Positions 55,407-63,999 of a stretch of 64,000 bases of DNA are shown here, piece by piece. This DNA comes from Candidatus Segatella violae. Its GTDB lineage: Bacteria > Bacteroidota > Bacteroidia > Bacteroidales > Bacteroidaceae. How positions within the stretch are numbered: position 1 is the first letter of the stretch; every line of letters begins with the position of its first letter. A model generated the notes under the pieces. The model worked only from the letters and a program-made list of their open reading frames with translations, searched no databases and was not told the origin of the DNA. The stretch is from contig DJSH01000006.1 of the NCBI GenBank assembly GCA_002440225.1, forward strand, positions 21,338-85,337. Direction: 5' to 3'. The translations under genes and the position numbers were made by a program.

Positions 55407-56126
55407 ATGAACATAGCTTTATTGACAGCCGGAGGTGTAGGCAACCGCATGGGACAAGACATTCCCAAGCAGTTTATGACCATCGACAATGTGCCCGTCA
55501 TCATTTATACGATGCAGGCATTCCAAAATCATCCCTTGATAGACAATATCTGTGTGGTTTGCCTCAAGGGATGGGATGTCGTGCTGCAGGCATACGCCAA
55601 CCAGTTTAACATCACCAAGTTGAAGTGGATATTTGAGGGAGGCGACAGCAACCAGCATTCCATTCGCAATGGTTTGTGGGGATTGCGCGATGCCGGCTGC
55701 GATGACGACGACATCATCCTGGTGCATGACGGGGTGCGCCCCTTGGTGTCTGAGCGTATTATCACCGAGAATATCGAGAAGTGCAAGAAGTATGGCTATG
55801 CCATCACGGGCATGATATGCAAGGAAGCTATCATGCAGAAGGTGGACGATTGCGTGAAGAACATCGATATTCCGCGCGAGCGACTGGTGCGCACGCAAAC
55901 TCCTCATACTTATCCGTTAGGTACATTACTCAAGGCGCATGAGAAAGCTGATGCCAAGGGCATTGACGGAACGGTGGCTTCTTGTACATTGATGGCGGAG
56001 CTAGGCGTTGAAGACCAGCATCTGGTGATGGGATCGGAGAAGAATGGCTTGAAACTCACCCAAACGGAGGATGTGGAGCTCTTCAAGGCTTTGAAGCATA
56101 CCACTAAGGATGAGTGGTTGAAGTAA
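55407..56126 (+). CDS. IspD/TarI-like cytidylyltransferase
   Basis: A 239-residue nucleotidyltransferase. It has the loop LTAGGVGNRMGQDIPKQF (Arg and Lys for CTP binding), ILVHDGVRPLVSERII, and VRTQTPHTYPLG followed by TVASCTLMAELG and the C-terminal GSEKNGLKLTQTEDVELFKAL. This form makes CDP-sugars or CDP-polyols (TarI, CDP-ribitol) or CDP-methylerythritol (IspD). The position within a glycan cluster with a LicD gene, away from ispF, favours a TarI-like role in making a CDP-activated alditol. A housekeeping ispD elsewhere in the genome would confirm this. It is 12 nt after the GT2 gene. Confidence 0.85.
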   Translation: MNIALLTAGGVGNRMGQDIPKQFMTIDNVPVIIYTMQAFQNHPLIDNICVVCLKGWDVVLQAYANQFNITKLKWIFEGGDSNQHSIRNGLWGLRDAGCDDDDIILVHDGVRPLVSERIITENIEKCKKYGYAITGMICKEAIMQKVDDCVKNIDIPRERLVRTQTPHTYPLGTLLKAHEKADAKGIDGTVASCTLMAELGVEDQHLVMGSEKNGLKLTQTEDVELFKALKHTTKDEWLK

Positions 56127-56140
56127 TCAAACAAGAATGT

Positions 56141-57169
56141 ATGGAAATGGAAGGTTCTTATATAAGTGATGTGCGCCAGGCTTTGGCTACATTCCAGTTA
56201 CCTTGGCAACAACTTTCGGGTAGCAATATCCTGGTATTGGGTGCCACGGGATTGATAGGTGGTGCCTTGGTCGATTTGTTGATGCAGCATGATGGTGGTG
56301 ATTATCACGTATATGCTGCTGGGCGGAATGAGGCGAGAGCCAACAAGCGTTTCGCCCATTACCAGGGTGATGAGCATTATCATTTCATCTGCTTCGATGT
56401 AACCAATCCTCTGGCTACGGATATTCGCTTCGATTATATCGTGGATGCGGCAGGTGGAGCTTGCCCACAGCTTTACCAGCAAGACCCAGTGGGCGTGATG
56501 AAATCAAACATTTTCGGCGTAGATAATTTGTTGCGCTTTGGTTTACAACATGGACTCAGGAAGATGGTGTATGTTTCTTCGGGCGAAGTGTATGGCGAGG
56601 GCGATGGCAGAGTCTTCACCGAGGACTATAGTGGCTATGTCAATCCCACCACAGTGAGAGCTTGCTATCCTTCAGCCAAGCGAGCTGCCGAGACTTTGTG
56701 TGTATGTTATGCCCATCAATATGGGGTGGATGTGTCGATAGCTCGTCCGTCTCATGTCTATGGACCTTATTTCACGGAGAGCGACAATCGAGTGTATGCT
56801 CAGTTCATTCGCAACGTGCTTCGTGGCGAAGATATCGTTCTGAAGAGCAAGGGCGAGGCCTTTCGTTCCTGGACGTATGTGGCGGATTGTGCGGTGGCGT
56901 TGCTCTTTATCTTGTTAAAAGGAGAGAATGGCGAAGCCTACAACATTGCCAATGAAGAGTCTAACGTTAGCATCCGTACTTTGGCGGAGAACGTAGCTCA
57001 ATTGGCAGGAAAGCAGGTGGTGTTTGATATTCCACAAGATGCAAACCATGGCAATACCACACCTATCACCAAGGCTGTGTTTGCCACCCAAAAGCTGGAG
57101 CAGCTAGGGTGGAAACCTTTGACCTTGCTGAAAGAGGGCTTGTCGCATACCATTCAAAGCTTGCAATAA
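56141..57169 (+). CDS. NAD-dependent epimerase/dehydratase (extended SDR)
   Basis: About 342 residues from ATG 56141. An upstream in-frame GTG at 56114 would overlap the cytidylyltransferase gene, and a second ATG is at 56147. It is an extended short-chain dehydrogenase: Rossmann motif VLGATGLIGGALVDLL, catalytic YxxxK in CYPSAKRAAE, VSSGEVYGEG, ARPSHVYGPYF, FRSWTYVADCAVALLFIL and GEAYNIANEESNVSIRTLAE. It resembles UDP-glucose/UDP-glucuronate 4-epimerase and dTDP-glucose dehydratase types. The product is unknown; in context it may act on the nucleotide-activated sugar or polyol of this cluster. The convergent LicD gene ends only five bases away. Confidence 0.85.
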   Translation: MEMEGSYISDVRQALATFQLPWQQLSGSNILVLGATGLIGGALVDLLMQHDGGDYHVYAAGRNEARANKRFAHYQGDEHYHFICFDVTNPLATDIRFDYIVDAAGGACPQLYQQDPVGVMKSNIFGVDNLLRFGLQHGLRKMVYVSSGEVYGEGDGRVFTEDYSGYVNPTTVRACYPSAKRAAETLCVCYAHQYGVDVSIARPSHVYGPYFTESDNRVYAQFIRNVLRGEDIVLKSKGEAFRSWTYVADCAVALLFILLKGENGEAYNIANEESNVSIRTLAENVAQLAGKQVVFDIPQDANHGNTTPITKAVFATQKLEQLGWKPLTLLKEGLSHTIQSLQ

Positions 57170-57174
57170 GAAAC

Positions 57175-57996
57175 TTATTCTTTATTTAGCTCTGGCAGGA
57201 TGAAAATAGAGTGGAACTCTCGCTTCTCGACAGGTGGTATCTGCATATAGTCGCCGTAGAGATCGGTAAGATAGGAGTCAGGGTTGCATGGCGCAGGAAA
57301 CTCCTTGCCCTCAAACTTGATGGTACCCAATGGCTTGAGGGCTTTCTTGTCGAAGGAGATGCCACGCCCGTTCAGAATAGGCACGTCCGAACAGCGAGTC
57401 TTCTTGCCCATGAGATTCACCAGTTTCCACAATCCTCTGAAAGCATAATACTTGGCACTGAAATAGAAAAACTCAGCAAACGAGCGTAGCGAGTAGTCGT
57501 GCTTATGATGCAAGATTGAGTAACTCTTCGAGATGCCTTTGGTGAGCGTTTTTATCCATTTGCGAGAAATGTCGGGGTAATCTACGAACGGAAAAATATC
57601 CACGAAGATTCCCTTGACGTATGAATGGCCAAAATCATCTCCGTTCTCGATATAGAGTGAATTTACGTCACGTATCTTGGTGATGGGCTCCTTGGAACCT
57701 GGGTCGGTCTTGGGGGTTTGCAGGAATAGCCATTCTGGGAGCTCCTTTGGAGCGATTGCCTCGAAACGTTTTTCGTCTTCCAAGGTCATGCCGATGTCGA
57801 TGTCGTCGTCCCAAGGGATGAATCCTCCATGACGCACTGCCCCCAGCAAGCTGCCGCCATCCAACCAATATTCTATCTGGTGGCGCTTACAAATCTTGTC
57901 TATTTCTTCCAAAATGGCCAACTGCTTGAGTTGGCAGGCTCTCAAATTGGTCTGAGAATAAGCCTTGATATTGCTGTTGAAGTCCATGTTAAACAT
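57175..57996 (-). CDS. LicD/fukutin-like family phospho-alditol or phosphocholine transferase
   Basis: A 273-residue protein (Met4 at 57987 is an alternative start; the 57996 start overlaps the upstream gene by 8 nt). The LicD signature is clear: QLAILEEIDKICKRHQIEYWLDGGSLLGAVRHGGFIPWDDDIDIGMTLED, containing the nucleotidyltransferase-fold GGSLLGAVRH and DDDIDIG. KGIFVDIFPFVDYPD is also family-typical. LicD proteins transfer phosphocholine, and relatives such as fukutin transfer ribitol-phosphate, from CDP donors to glycans. With the CDP-forming enzyme encoded on the other side of the convergent junction, phospho-alditol decoration of the surface glycan is a reasonable inference. Confidence 0.9.
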   Translation of the reverse strand: MFNMDFNSNIKAYSQTNLRACQLKQLAILEEIDKICKRHQIEYWLDGGSLLGAVRHGGFIPWDDDIDIGMTLEDEKRFEAIAPKELPEWLFLQTPKTDPGSKEPITKIRDVNSLYIENGDDFGHSYVKGIFVDIFPFVDYPDISRKWIKTLTKGISKSYSILHHKHDYSLRSFAEFFYFSAKYYAFRGLWKLVNLMGKKTRCSDVPILNGRGISFDKKALKPLGTIKFEGKEFPAPCNPDSYLTDLYGDYMQIPPVEKREFHSIFILPELNKE

Positions 57997-59347
57997 TTAA
58001 TAAGTCGTTTTCTAAGAAGTGGATGGCGATGAGATGTCCATTGTAGAACCAGAAATAGAGGGTCAGTGCAAAGGTTATCCATCGGGTGGCTAATGCCACT
58101 TTTGGCTTGGCACCCACTAGGGCGAAGCCAATGGCGAAAGGAATGATGAACATCCAGTGAGCTCCCATGATGTATACCTCGTTGAGTCCGAACCCAAGCA
58201 CAAGGTGCAGGAACATGTCGAATGCTACACAACTAAAGCACATCCACATCCATCTGGAATGGCGACTATAGTAGATGCCGAGTGCAAACAGCAGCAATAC
58301 GATAGCCTCCATGATATAACTGAGTGGCCAACTATATTTCACGAATGTAGGGCGAGACACGCTGTGGTCTTTCAGCAGGTACTGTTGATGCAGTTGGATG
58401 CCCTCGCCAAAGAGGTTTTCCACTATCGACTCCATGCGTGGGGTCTGTACGTCGGTCCATTTCAGGAAAGGCTTTTCCGAGATGGCCTTCCCTTTTCCCG
58501 CTTTCATCCAAGCATCGTGGATGGCGTTAGCCTTGGCGATGTCTGGGCGCTTGGGCATCAGTTTCTTTTCTATCTGCTTGCCCTTCTCTTCCTGTGGCTT
58601 GACAATACACTCGTTTTGATAATAGAAGTAGCCACCCATCACGAAGAGTGGCAGGATGAAGGCGATGCCGAAGAACTTGGGCGTGAATACCTTCTTGCCA
58701 TTGTTGAAGAGCGACATGATGCCCGTCTTTACGCCGTTGCTCAGCGAAATGCCTGCTGTGCAGAGGAATAGCACGCTGGCTTGCCATGCTTTCAGTTGGA
58801 TTCCCTTGCTCATGTTGATGCCCACGATATAGATGCTCACCAGCAGACAGAGCATGGAGAAGCAGAAATGATCAGGCACCAAAGTGGTGAGCATGATGGA
58901 GGCGAAGGAGAAGAAAAATGCCGTCAGGATGTGGGCGTCCAACTTGCCTAAGTGTATCAGCTCCCTACAGATGCGGAAGAAGAAGATGGCAGAGAAAGTG
59001 GCGCATACCACGAGCATCACCGCCATGATATAGGTGGCGCAGTTGCGACTCGTCATGTTCATCAGCCATTGGTTGAGCCAAGCCCCAGGGTAGAGGAGCA
59101 CGCTGAAGAGGGGATGGCGCGACAACTCATAGTATATCTTCTCGTTAGACAAGAATATGTAGGAGTAGGCGTCGAATCCCGAAACCGTGAAATGCTTGTA
59201 GAAGATGCTCCAGAATCCGAGTTTGCCTGCCTTGAAGAAACTGGCAGGATAGGAGTGAATCAGCAGGGCGTTCAATACCGAGAATATCAGCATGTAGACG
59301 ACCGCCATCACCCTTTCTTCTTTCTTGATTTTAAATATATTCTTCAT
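57989..59347 (-). CDS. Multi-spanning membrane protein, GT-C-like, function unknown
   Basis: A 452-residue integral membrane protein with about ten predicted helices. Between the first two helices lies a loop with PASFFKAGKLGFWSIFYKHFTVSGFDAYSYI and HPLFSVLLYPGAWLNQWLM. A large hydrophilic loop (about 255-330; NECIVKPQEEKGKQIEKKLMPKRPDIAK) is rich in Lys and Glu. The layout is like GT-C glycosyltransferases or O-antigen ligase-type proteins, and I believe it corresponds to a Bacteroidota DUF family (possibly DUF6080), but this was not checked. It is transcribed with the LicD gene, whose start overlaps its stop codon. Confidence 0.65.
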   Translation of the reverse strand: MKNIFKIKKEERVMAVVYMLIFSVLNALLIHSYPASFFKAGKLGFWSIFYKHFTVSGFDAYSYIFLSNEKIYYELSRHPLFSVLLYPGAWLNQWLMNMTSRNCATYIMAVMLVVCATFSAIFFFRICRELIHLGKLDAHILTAFFFSFASIMLTTLVPDHFCFSMLCLLVSIYIVGINMSKGIQLKAWQASVLFLCTAGISLSNGVKTGIMSLFNNGKKVFTPKFFGIAFILPLFVMGGYFYYQNECIVKPQEEKGKQIEKKLMPKRPDIAKANAIHDAWMKAGKGKAISEKPFLKWTDVQTPRMESIVENLFGEGIQLHQQYLLKDHSVSRPTFVKYSWPLSYIMEAIVLLLFALGIYYSRHSRWMWMCFSCVAFDMFLHLVLGFGLNEVYIMGAHWMFIIPFAIGFALVGAKPKVALATRWITFALTLYFWFYNGHLIAIHFLENDLLNV

Positions 59348-59367
59348 TATATTGCTTTATTTGGGTG

Positions 59368-59375
59368 CAAAATTA
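59368..59375 (-). promoter_or_regulatory. -7 box of the membrane protein-LicD operon
   Basis: On the minus strand TAATTTTG matches TAnnTTTG, 20 nt upstream of the start codon. It is divergent from the promoter at 59428-59458. Confidence 0.6.
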
Positions 59376-59427
59376 ATAAAATATTCTGTATATCTGAAGG
59401 GTGAACGATGGAAAATGCACAATTTGC

Positions 59428-59458
59428 TTTGGATTTAGGAAATCTTTTGCTATCTTTG
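59428..59458 (+). promoter_or_regulatory. Promoter of the two-gene glycosyltransferase operon
   Basis: TTTG (59428-59431), 19 nt, TATCTTTG (59451-59458): full consensus, 26 nt before the start codon. Confidence 0.8.
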
Positions 59459-59484
59459 TGCCAAAAAAATAGAAATATAAAATC

Positions 59485-60486
59485 ATGACTCAAGAGAATA
59501 AGACCGTTTCGGTCGTGATGTGCACTTACAATGGCGGGAAGTATATCCGTGAACAGCTCGACTCCATTGTGGCGCAAACTTATCAACCTTGTGAAATCAT
59601 CATCCAGGATGATGGTTCCACCGATGATACGATGGATATTGTGGCGGAGTATGCCCAGCGATACCCCATCATTCGCATTACGCAGAATGAACGGGGCAAG
59701 GGCATCAATAACAATTTCTTCAGTGCCATCGAGAAGGTCAGGGGCGAGTTTGTTGCCATCAGCGACCAGGACGACATCTGGAAACACGACAAGATTGAGG
59801 TGATGTTGGCTGCCATCGACAAGAAGATGATGTGTGTGGGACGCTCGGTGCCTTTCTATGACGAGGGCGACAAGCGTGTGCATGTGCATTACGACCAGCG
59901 CAAGCCCAACTGCAACATCGTGCGCATGATGTATGCCTCGATGCCGGGACATTGCACGCTCTTCCGCAAAGAGCTCTTGCAGCATCTCCCTTCCCACTTG
60001 GAAACACGCCCCATCTATACCCATACTTGGTATGATGTGATACTGGGCCAGACGGCGGCTGCGCTGGATAGTATCATCTTGCTCGACCGGGTGATAACGA
60101 TGCAGCGTCGCCATGTGGATGCCGCCTCATACAAGGATGTCGACACCAAGCGTCTGCGTAGCATGGGCAATGGTGCCTATATCGTATGGTGGGGCATCAA
60201 GCATTATCGCCAGGTGAAACCTTTGATGGCCAAGCATTTCGCGGTGAGGGGTGGATTCATCGAGAGTATCCAGTCGGATGCACCTATCTATCGGGACGCC
60301 GTCAAGCTGATGAAGTGTGAGAGCCATACAGGACTGAGGGCGTTTCTGGGCTTGGAGCGTTGGTATGTCAAGTATCGCCATGTACTTTTCTATACTTACG
60401 AGAAAGACCCCGTGGCATTGGTTCGTGCCCTGTTGCATCCTTTCATGCAAGTATACAACTATCGTTATCTTTTAAACAAGAAATAA
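59485..60486 (+). CDS. Glycosyltransferase family 2
   Basis: A 333-residue GT2 enzyme, close in layout to the one at 54435. It has VSVVMCTYNGGKYIREQLDSIVAQTYQPCEIIIQDDGSTDDTMDIVAEYAQRYPIIRI at the N-terminus, the metal-binding GEFVAISDQDDIWKHDKIEVMLAAI, and an acceptor-side MPGHCTLFRKELL. The DQDD motif replaces a plain DxD. No membrane helices are seen. It probably adds a deoxyhexose or hexose to the surface glycan. The next gene begins directly after its stop codon. Confidence 0.92.
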   Translation: MTQENKTVSVVMCTYNGGKYIREQLDSIVAQTYQPCEIIIQDDGSTDDTMDIVAEYAQRYPIIRITQNERGKGINNNFFSAIEKVRGEFVAISDQDDIWKHDKIEVMLAAIDKKMMCVGRSVPFYDEGDKRVHVHYDQRKPNCNIVRMMYASMPGHCTLFRKELLQHLPSHLETRPIYTHTWYDVILGQTAAALDSIILLDRVITMQRRHVDAASYKDVDTKRLRSMGNGAYIVWWGIKHYRQVKPLMAKHFAVRGGFIESIQSDAPIYRDAVKLMKCESHTGLRAFLGLERWYVKYRHVLFYTYEKDPVALVRALLHPFMQVYNYRYLLNKK

Positions 60487-61515
60487 ATGATGAAACATCC
60501 AGCCAAGATAGATGTCGCCGTATTGATGTTGTTCTTCAATAGGCCCGACCATTTCCAACAAGTGTTCGACGAGGTGAGGAAGGCTCGCCCTTCCAAGTTG
60601 TTCCTCTATCAAGATGGTCCTCGTGGAGAGCGTGACATGCCAGGCATCGAGGCTTGCCGCCAGATAGCCTCGGATGAGAACATCGACTGGGAGTGCGAGG
60701 TGCATCGTGCTTATCAAGAGAAAAACCAGGGGTGCGACCCTTCCGAGTATCTTTCACAGAAATGGGCATTCTCCATTGTGGACAAGTGCATCGTCTTGGA
60801 GGACGATGACGTGCCTTCGCAGTCGTTCTTCCCTTTCTGTAAGGAGATGCTCGATCGTTACGAACATGACGACCGCATCTGGATGGTGGCTGGTTTCAAC
60901 GAGGATGAGATCTCTGCCGATTGCGATGACAGTTATTTCTTCACTTCCGTCTTCTCTATCTGGGGATGGGCTTCGTGGCGAAGGGTGATAGACAAGTGGG
61001 AGGGCGATTATGCCTTCTTGCAGGATGAGGCTGCCATGCACACCCTGCGTTCCCTGTTGCGTCAGCGCAATTATCGTCACGATTTCGAACGCATGTGCTG
61101 GGAGCATCAGCAGAGTGGCAAGGAATATTACGAGAGTATCTTCTGGGCTTCCATGTTGCTCAATTCCGGATTGGCCATTATGCCTGCTCGTAATCAGGTC
61201 AACAACCTAGGTCTTTCCGACGACTCCACTCATTTCTCTGGCAGTATGAAGACCACGCCGCGTGGCTATCGCCGCATCTTTACCATGGCTCGCCACGACT
61301 TGGAGTTCCCGCTCCGCCATCCTCGCTATGTGATAGAGAATGTGGATTATAAGGAGCGAGTCTATAAGAATCATGCCTGGGGGCACCCGATGATCAAGGT
61401 GGGGCGCTCGCTCGAAGAGTTGGCTCTCAATCTGAGATATGGAAACTTCGGTATCATCACCACGGCGATACGCCGCCGCATCAACAAGTGGTTGGGGAAA
61501 GACAAGCATATATAG
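60487..61515 (+). CDS. Glycosyltransferase-like protein (HlpA/GT-A-like)
   Basis: A 342-residue protein. The N-terminal domain is GT-A-like: DVAVLMLFFNRPDHFQQVFDEVRKARPSKLFLYQDGPRGE, followed by CIVLEDDDVPSQSFFPFCKEML with the DxD-type EDDD metal motif. GWASWRRVIDKWEGDYAF and YYESIFWASMLLNSGLAIMPARNQVNNLGL are typical of proteins annotated as hemolytic protein HlpA-like, which are now regarded as glycosyltransferases. It immediately abuts the preceding GT2 gene (stop then ATGATG, so Met1 or Met2 may start). The acceptor and sugar are unknown. Confidence 0.75.
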   Translation: MMKHPAKIDVAVLMLFFNRPDHFQQVFDEVRKARPSKLFLYQDGPRGERDMPGIEACRQIASDENIDWECEVHRAYQEKNQGCDPSEYLSQKWAFSIVDKCIVLEDDDVPSQSFFPFCKEMLDRYEHDDRIWMVAGFNEDEISADCDDSYFFTSVFSIWGWASWRRVIDKWEGDYAFLQDEAAMHTLRSLLRQRNYRHDFERMCWEHQQSGKEYYESIFWASMLLNSGLAIMPARNQVNNLGLSDDSTHFSGSMKTTPRGYRRIFTMARHDLEFPLRHPRYVIENVDYKERVYKNHAWGHPMIKVGRSLEELALNLRYGNFGIITTAIRRRINKWLGKDKHI

Positions 61516-61581
61516 AAATCAAAATTAAATAATATATAATATATGTACTAAGCTTTTTAAATTGCTTAATGCTCTAAGTTT

Positions 61582-62175
61582 ATGGATAGGACAGAAGAAA
61601 TAATCGTTAGACAATTAAAGGAAGGCCGGGAGAAAGCATACAAATTTCTGTATGATTATCATTATCCAGTACTCTGTCATATTGCCGAACAGTATGTTCA
61701 TGATACTTTTTTGGCAGAGACTATCGTTAGTGATACCATTTTTCATTTATGGGAAATACGTACAACGCTTACGATTTCCACATCCATCCGAAGCTACTTG
61801 GCGCAGAGTGTGCGTAACCGTTGTCTTAATTATCTTCATGCACAGGTTCAGCAACGTGAATTGGTGTTGGAAAAAGGTAGTGTGACCGATTTGCCGATTA
61901 TGAGATATATCCAAAGTGACGACTATCCTCTAGGACGGCTATTGACCGATGAATTGGAAAATGAAATAATGGATGCCATTGACCGACTGCCTGAAAAATG
62001 CCAGCAAGTATTTCGTTTAAGTCGATTTGAAGGTAAGAAAAACCAAGAGATAGCTGAAGTGTTGGGCATCTCGGTCAATACTGTAAAATTCCATATGAAG
62101 AATGCTTTGGCTTTGTTGCAAACCGACCTACATAAATATTTATTGGCAATTTTCTTCATTTTTATAAATAATTGA
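61582..62175 (+). CDS. ECF-type RNA polymerase sigma factor (Bacteroidota PUL family)
   Basis: A 197-residue ECF sigma factor. Sigma region 2 spans about 20-90 (KFLYDYHYPVLCHIAEQYVHDTFLAETIVSDTIFHLWE, then SIRSYLAQSVRNRCLNYL), and region 4 about 130-185 (AIDRLPEKCQQVFRLSRFEGKKNQEIAEVLGISVNTVKFHMKNAL). It belongs to the group paired with FecR-like anti-sigma factors upstream of STN-type SusC genes. It should activate the adjacent SusC operon when the transporter binds its glycan. The C-terminal LAIFFIFINN is hydrophobic, as in many of these proteins. Its own promoter is not clear. Confidence 0.95.
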   Translation: MDRTEEIIVRQLKEGREKAYKFLYDYHYPVLCHIAEQYVHDTFLAETIVSDTIFHLWEIRTTLTISTSIRSYLAQSVRNRCLNYLHAQVQQRELVLEKGSVTDLPIMRYIQSDDYPLGRLLTDELENEIMDAIDRLPEKCQQVFRLSRFEGKKNQEIAEVLGISVNTVKFHMKNALALLQTDLHKYLLAIFFIFINN

Positions 62176-62213
62176 CTACCCTAGGTTTTCTTTTTTTTGT
62201 CTCACTTATATAA

Positions 62214-63233
62214 ATGTATAAAATGAAACAAGCAAATGACCATATAGATGATTTGATAATCCAGCTGCTTTGCGGAGAGATGGATGAAAGGTCACTCGCA
62301 GAATTGCGAGCGTGGATAAGTAGTTCTCCTGAAAACGAGAAATATTTCCAAGAAAAGCAGGAAATTTGGTTTTCGGCTGTTGATTCTGCTCATCTGGAGA
62401 AATATAATAAAGATGAAGCTTTCCAAATGTTTTTGCAAAATGTGGCTGAAGCGGAGTGTACTCAACAAAACGATCATCAATATCTTTGGAGAAAGTGGTT
62501 GAGTTATGCTGCAATATTGGGTATCGTGATTGCAATGACTTTCTTTGCTTACCAACAGGGAGCGAATCATGTGAAAGATTCATTTGCCGATATCGTGGTT
62601 GAGGCACCTAATGGCTCCCGTACCAAGGCTTTATTGCCTGATGGTACTGTGATCTGGCTTAATTCAGGCTCGCAACTTTCTTATTCTCAGGGGTATGGGC
62701 TTGGTGACAGAAAGGTGACTATCAAAGGTGAAGGTTATTTCGAAGTGAAGCATAATGAGACACTTCCTTTTAGTGTCAATTCTCAAGTAATGAGAGTCAA
62801 TGTACTTGGTACTAAGTTCAACTTCCGAGATTATCCAAATGATGATGAGGCTGAAGTAATGCTAGAGCAGGGGTGTGTAAAACTAGACAACTTATTGCAA
62901 GTAAACAAGTCGCAGATGATGGTTCCTGGTCAAAAGATAGTATTGAACAAGAAAACAGGTAAAATGACGACCGAGACTTGCGATGTGAATACGATTAGTC
63001 AATGGGCTAATGGACTTATTATCTTCAATGATGCCACTTTGGATGAGATAGCCAAACGCATAGAGCGCAGTTACAATGTGAAGGTGCAGATTGCTAGCCA
63101 ATCTATTGGTAAGTATCGTTTCAATGGTGATTTCGTAAGGCAGGAACAAAGTCTTCGAGAAGTATTGGATGCTTTAGCTGCGACGGGCAAATTGCATTAT
63201 CGCTTACAAGGAAGAATGGTTACTATTTATTAG
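62214..63233 (+). CDS. FecR-family anti-sigma factor
   Basis: A 339-residue membrane regulator (Met4 at 62223 is an alternative start). The cytoplasmic N-terminal part (about 1-95) holds the sigma factor. One transmembrane helix follows (about 98-118, SYAAILGIVIAMTFFAYQQG). The periplasmic FecR domain is VEAPNGSRTKALLPDGTVIWLNSGSQLSYSQGYG, GEGYFEVKHN, MRVNVLGTKFNFRDY. The C-terminal DUF4974-like STN-fold is GLIIFNDATLDEIAKRIERSYNVKVQI and SLREVLDALAATGKLHY. It receives the transport signal from the STN domain of the SusC encoded next and releases the ECF sigma encoded upstream. Confidence 0.95.
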   Translation: MYKMKQANDHIDDLIIQLLCGEMDERSLAELRAWISSSPENEKYFQEKQEIWFSAVDSAHLEKYNKDEAFQMFLQNVAEAECTQQNDHQYLWRKWLSYAAILGIVIAMTFFAYQQGANHVKDSFADIVVEAPNGSRTKALLPDGTVIWLNSGSQLSYSQGYGLGDRKVTIKGEGYFEVKHNETLPFSVNSQVMRVNVLGTKFNFRDYPNDDEAEVMLEQGCVKLDNLLQVNKSQMMVPGQKIVLNKKTGKMTTETCDVNTISQWANGLIIFNDATLDEIAKRIERSYNVKVQIASQSIGKYRFNGDFVRQEQSLREVLDALAATGKLHYRLQGRMVTIY

Positions 63234-63330
63234 AAACCAACAATATATTATAATTAACAAACAAAGTCTTATGAATATGATAAAAATTAGAGCCAACCCT
63301 AATGCGTGATAGTTAGAATCGAATAAAGAT

Positions 63331-63412
63331 AAAAAAAGCAGAAAGATAGCCTACATCTTCCTGCTCACAATATCCTTATTCTGTAAACGCCGCAAAACGT
63401 TACTAAAAGAGG
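63331..63412 (-). ncRNA. Candidate cis-antisense small RNA in the SusC leader
   Basis: On the minus strand a -7 box TAACTTTG (63419-63426, with GTTG 20 nt further upstream) would start transcription near 63412. About 80 nt later comes a terminator: AGCAG-a-AAGAT (63337-63347) pairs with ATCTT-c-CTGCT (63355-63365), followed by seven U in minus-strand sense (63331-63337). No minus-strand gene needs this terminator. Short antisense RNAs between the anti-sigma gene and susC that repress the PUL are described in Bacteroides (from memory: DonS-type, Cao et al.). Position and size fit. Confidence 0.6.
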
Positions 63413-63418
63413 ATGGTG

Positions 63419-63426
63419 CAAAGTTA
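63419..63426 (-). promoter_or_regulatory. -7 box of the candidate antisense RNA
   Basis: CAAAGTTA on the plus strand reads TAACTTTG on the minus strand, an exact TAnnTTTG match, directed away from the SusC gene. Confidence 0.6.
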
Positions 63427-63486
63427 CAGCATTATCCTCAGACAGACAACTAACAAAAAGTTTAATAACATTAATTATTATTTATT

Positions 63487-63999
63487 ATGAACTTAAAGAA
63501 AGCTATCCTTTTGTCGTTAGCCTTTTCTACCAATCTGACGATGTTTGCACAGTCCGTCAATGTTAACATCCAAAACGTGTCAGTAAGGAAGGCTATGACT
63601 ATACTCAAGCAGCAGAGTGGATACTCTTTTGTTTATGTGTCTTCTGATCTCAATCTTGCAAAGAAGGTGAGTGTGAAAGCTACCAATCTAGCATATGCAG
63701 TGGAACAAATCATTGCAGGGCAAAACGTGAACTATGAGATAAAAGGCAAGAACATTATCCTGTCGCAGAAGAAAAATACTTCCCAAGGAACAACTAGAAC
63801 AGCATCTCCTGTTCTGGGACAGAAACGCCATGTGTCAGGATGCGTCTTCGATTCAAACGGAGAGCCTATCATTGGTGCTACAATCAAGGAAAAAGGACAT
63901 TCCAATGGATGCGTGTCTGATTTAGATGGTAACTTCTCGTTTGATGTAGATCCTAATTCAGAGTTGGAAGTATCTTATATCCTAAAATCCGCAGAATAA
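63487..63999 (+). CDS. STN-domain SusC-type TonB-dependent transducer, N-terminal part (frame stops at 63999)
   Basis: 170 codons are read before TAA at 63997-63999. The signal peptide ends NLTMFAQS. An STN (secretin/TonB N-terminal) domain spans about 24-95 (VNVNIQNVSVRKAMTILKQQSGYSFVYVSSDLNLAKKVSVKA). A carboxypeptidase-regulatory-like domain starts at about 114 (HVSGCVFDSNGEPIIGATIKEKGHSNGCVSDLDGNFSF). A normal protein would continue about 900 residues with plug and barrel. The end reads VSYILKSAE and stop, where the family has a VSYIGYKSAE-type continuation. So the last ~20 bases may hold a sequence error, or the gene is truncated. With the ECF sigma and FecR genes it forms a trans-envelope signalling set. 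Confidence 0.8.
   Translation: MNLKKAILLSLAFSTNLTMFAQSVNVNIQNVSVRKAMTILKQQSGYSFVYVSSDLNLAKKVSVKATNLAYAVEQIIAGQNVNYEIKGKNIILSQKKNTSQGTTRTASPVLGQKRHVSGCVFDSNGEPIIGATIKEKGHSNGCVSDLDGNFSFDVDPNSELEVSYILKSAE

Noticed and set aside
56114..56140. GTG start for the SDR gene overlapping the cytidylyltransferase
   Set aside because: A rare start codon and a 13-bp overlap; two ATG codons at 56141 and 56147 come just after the upstream stop and give a more usual N-terminus.
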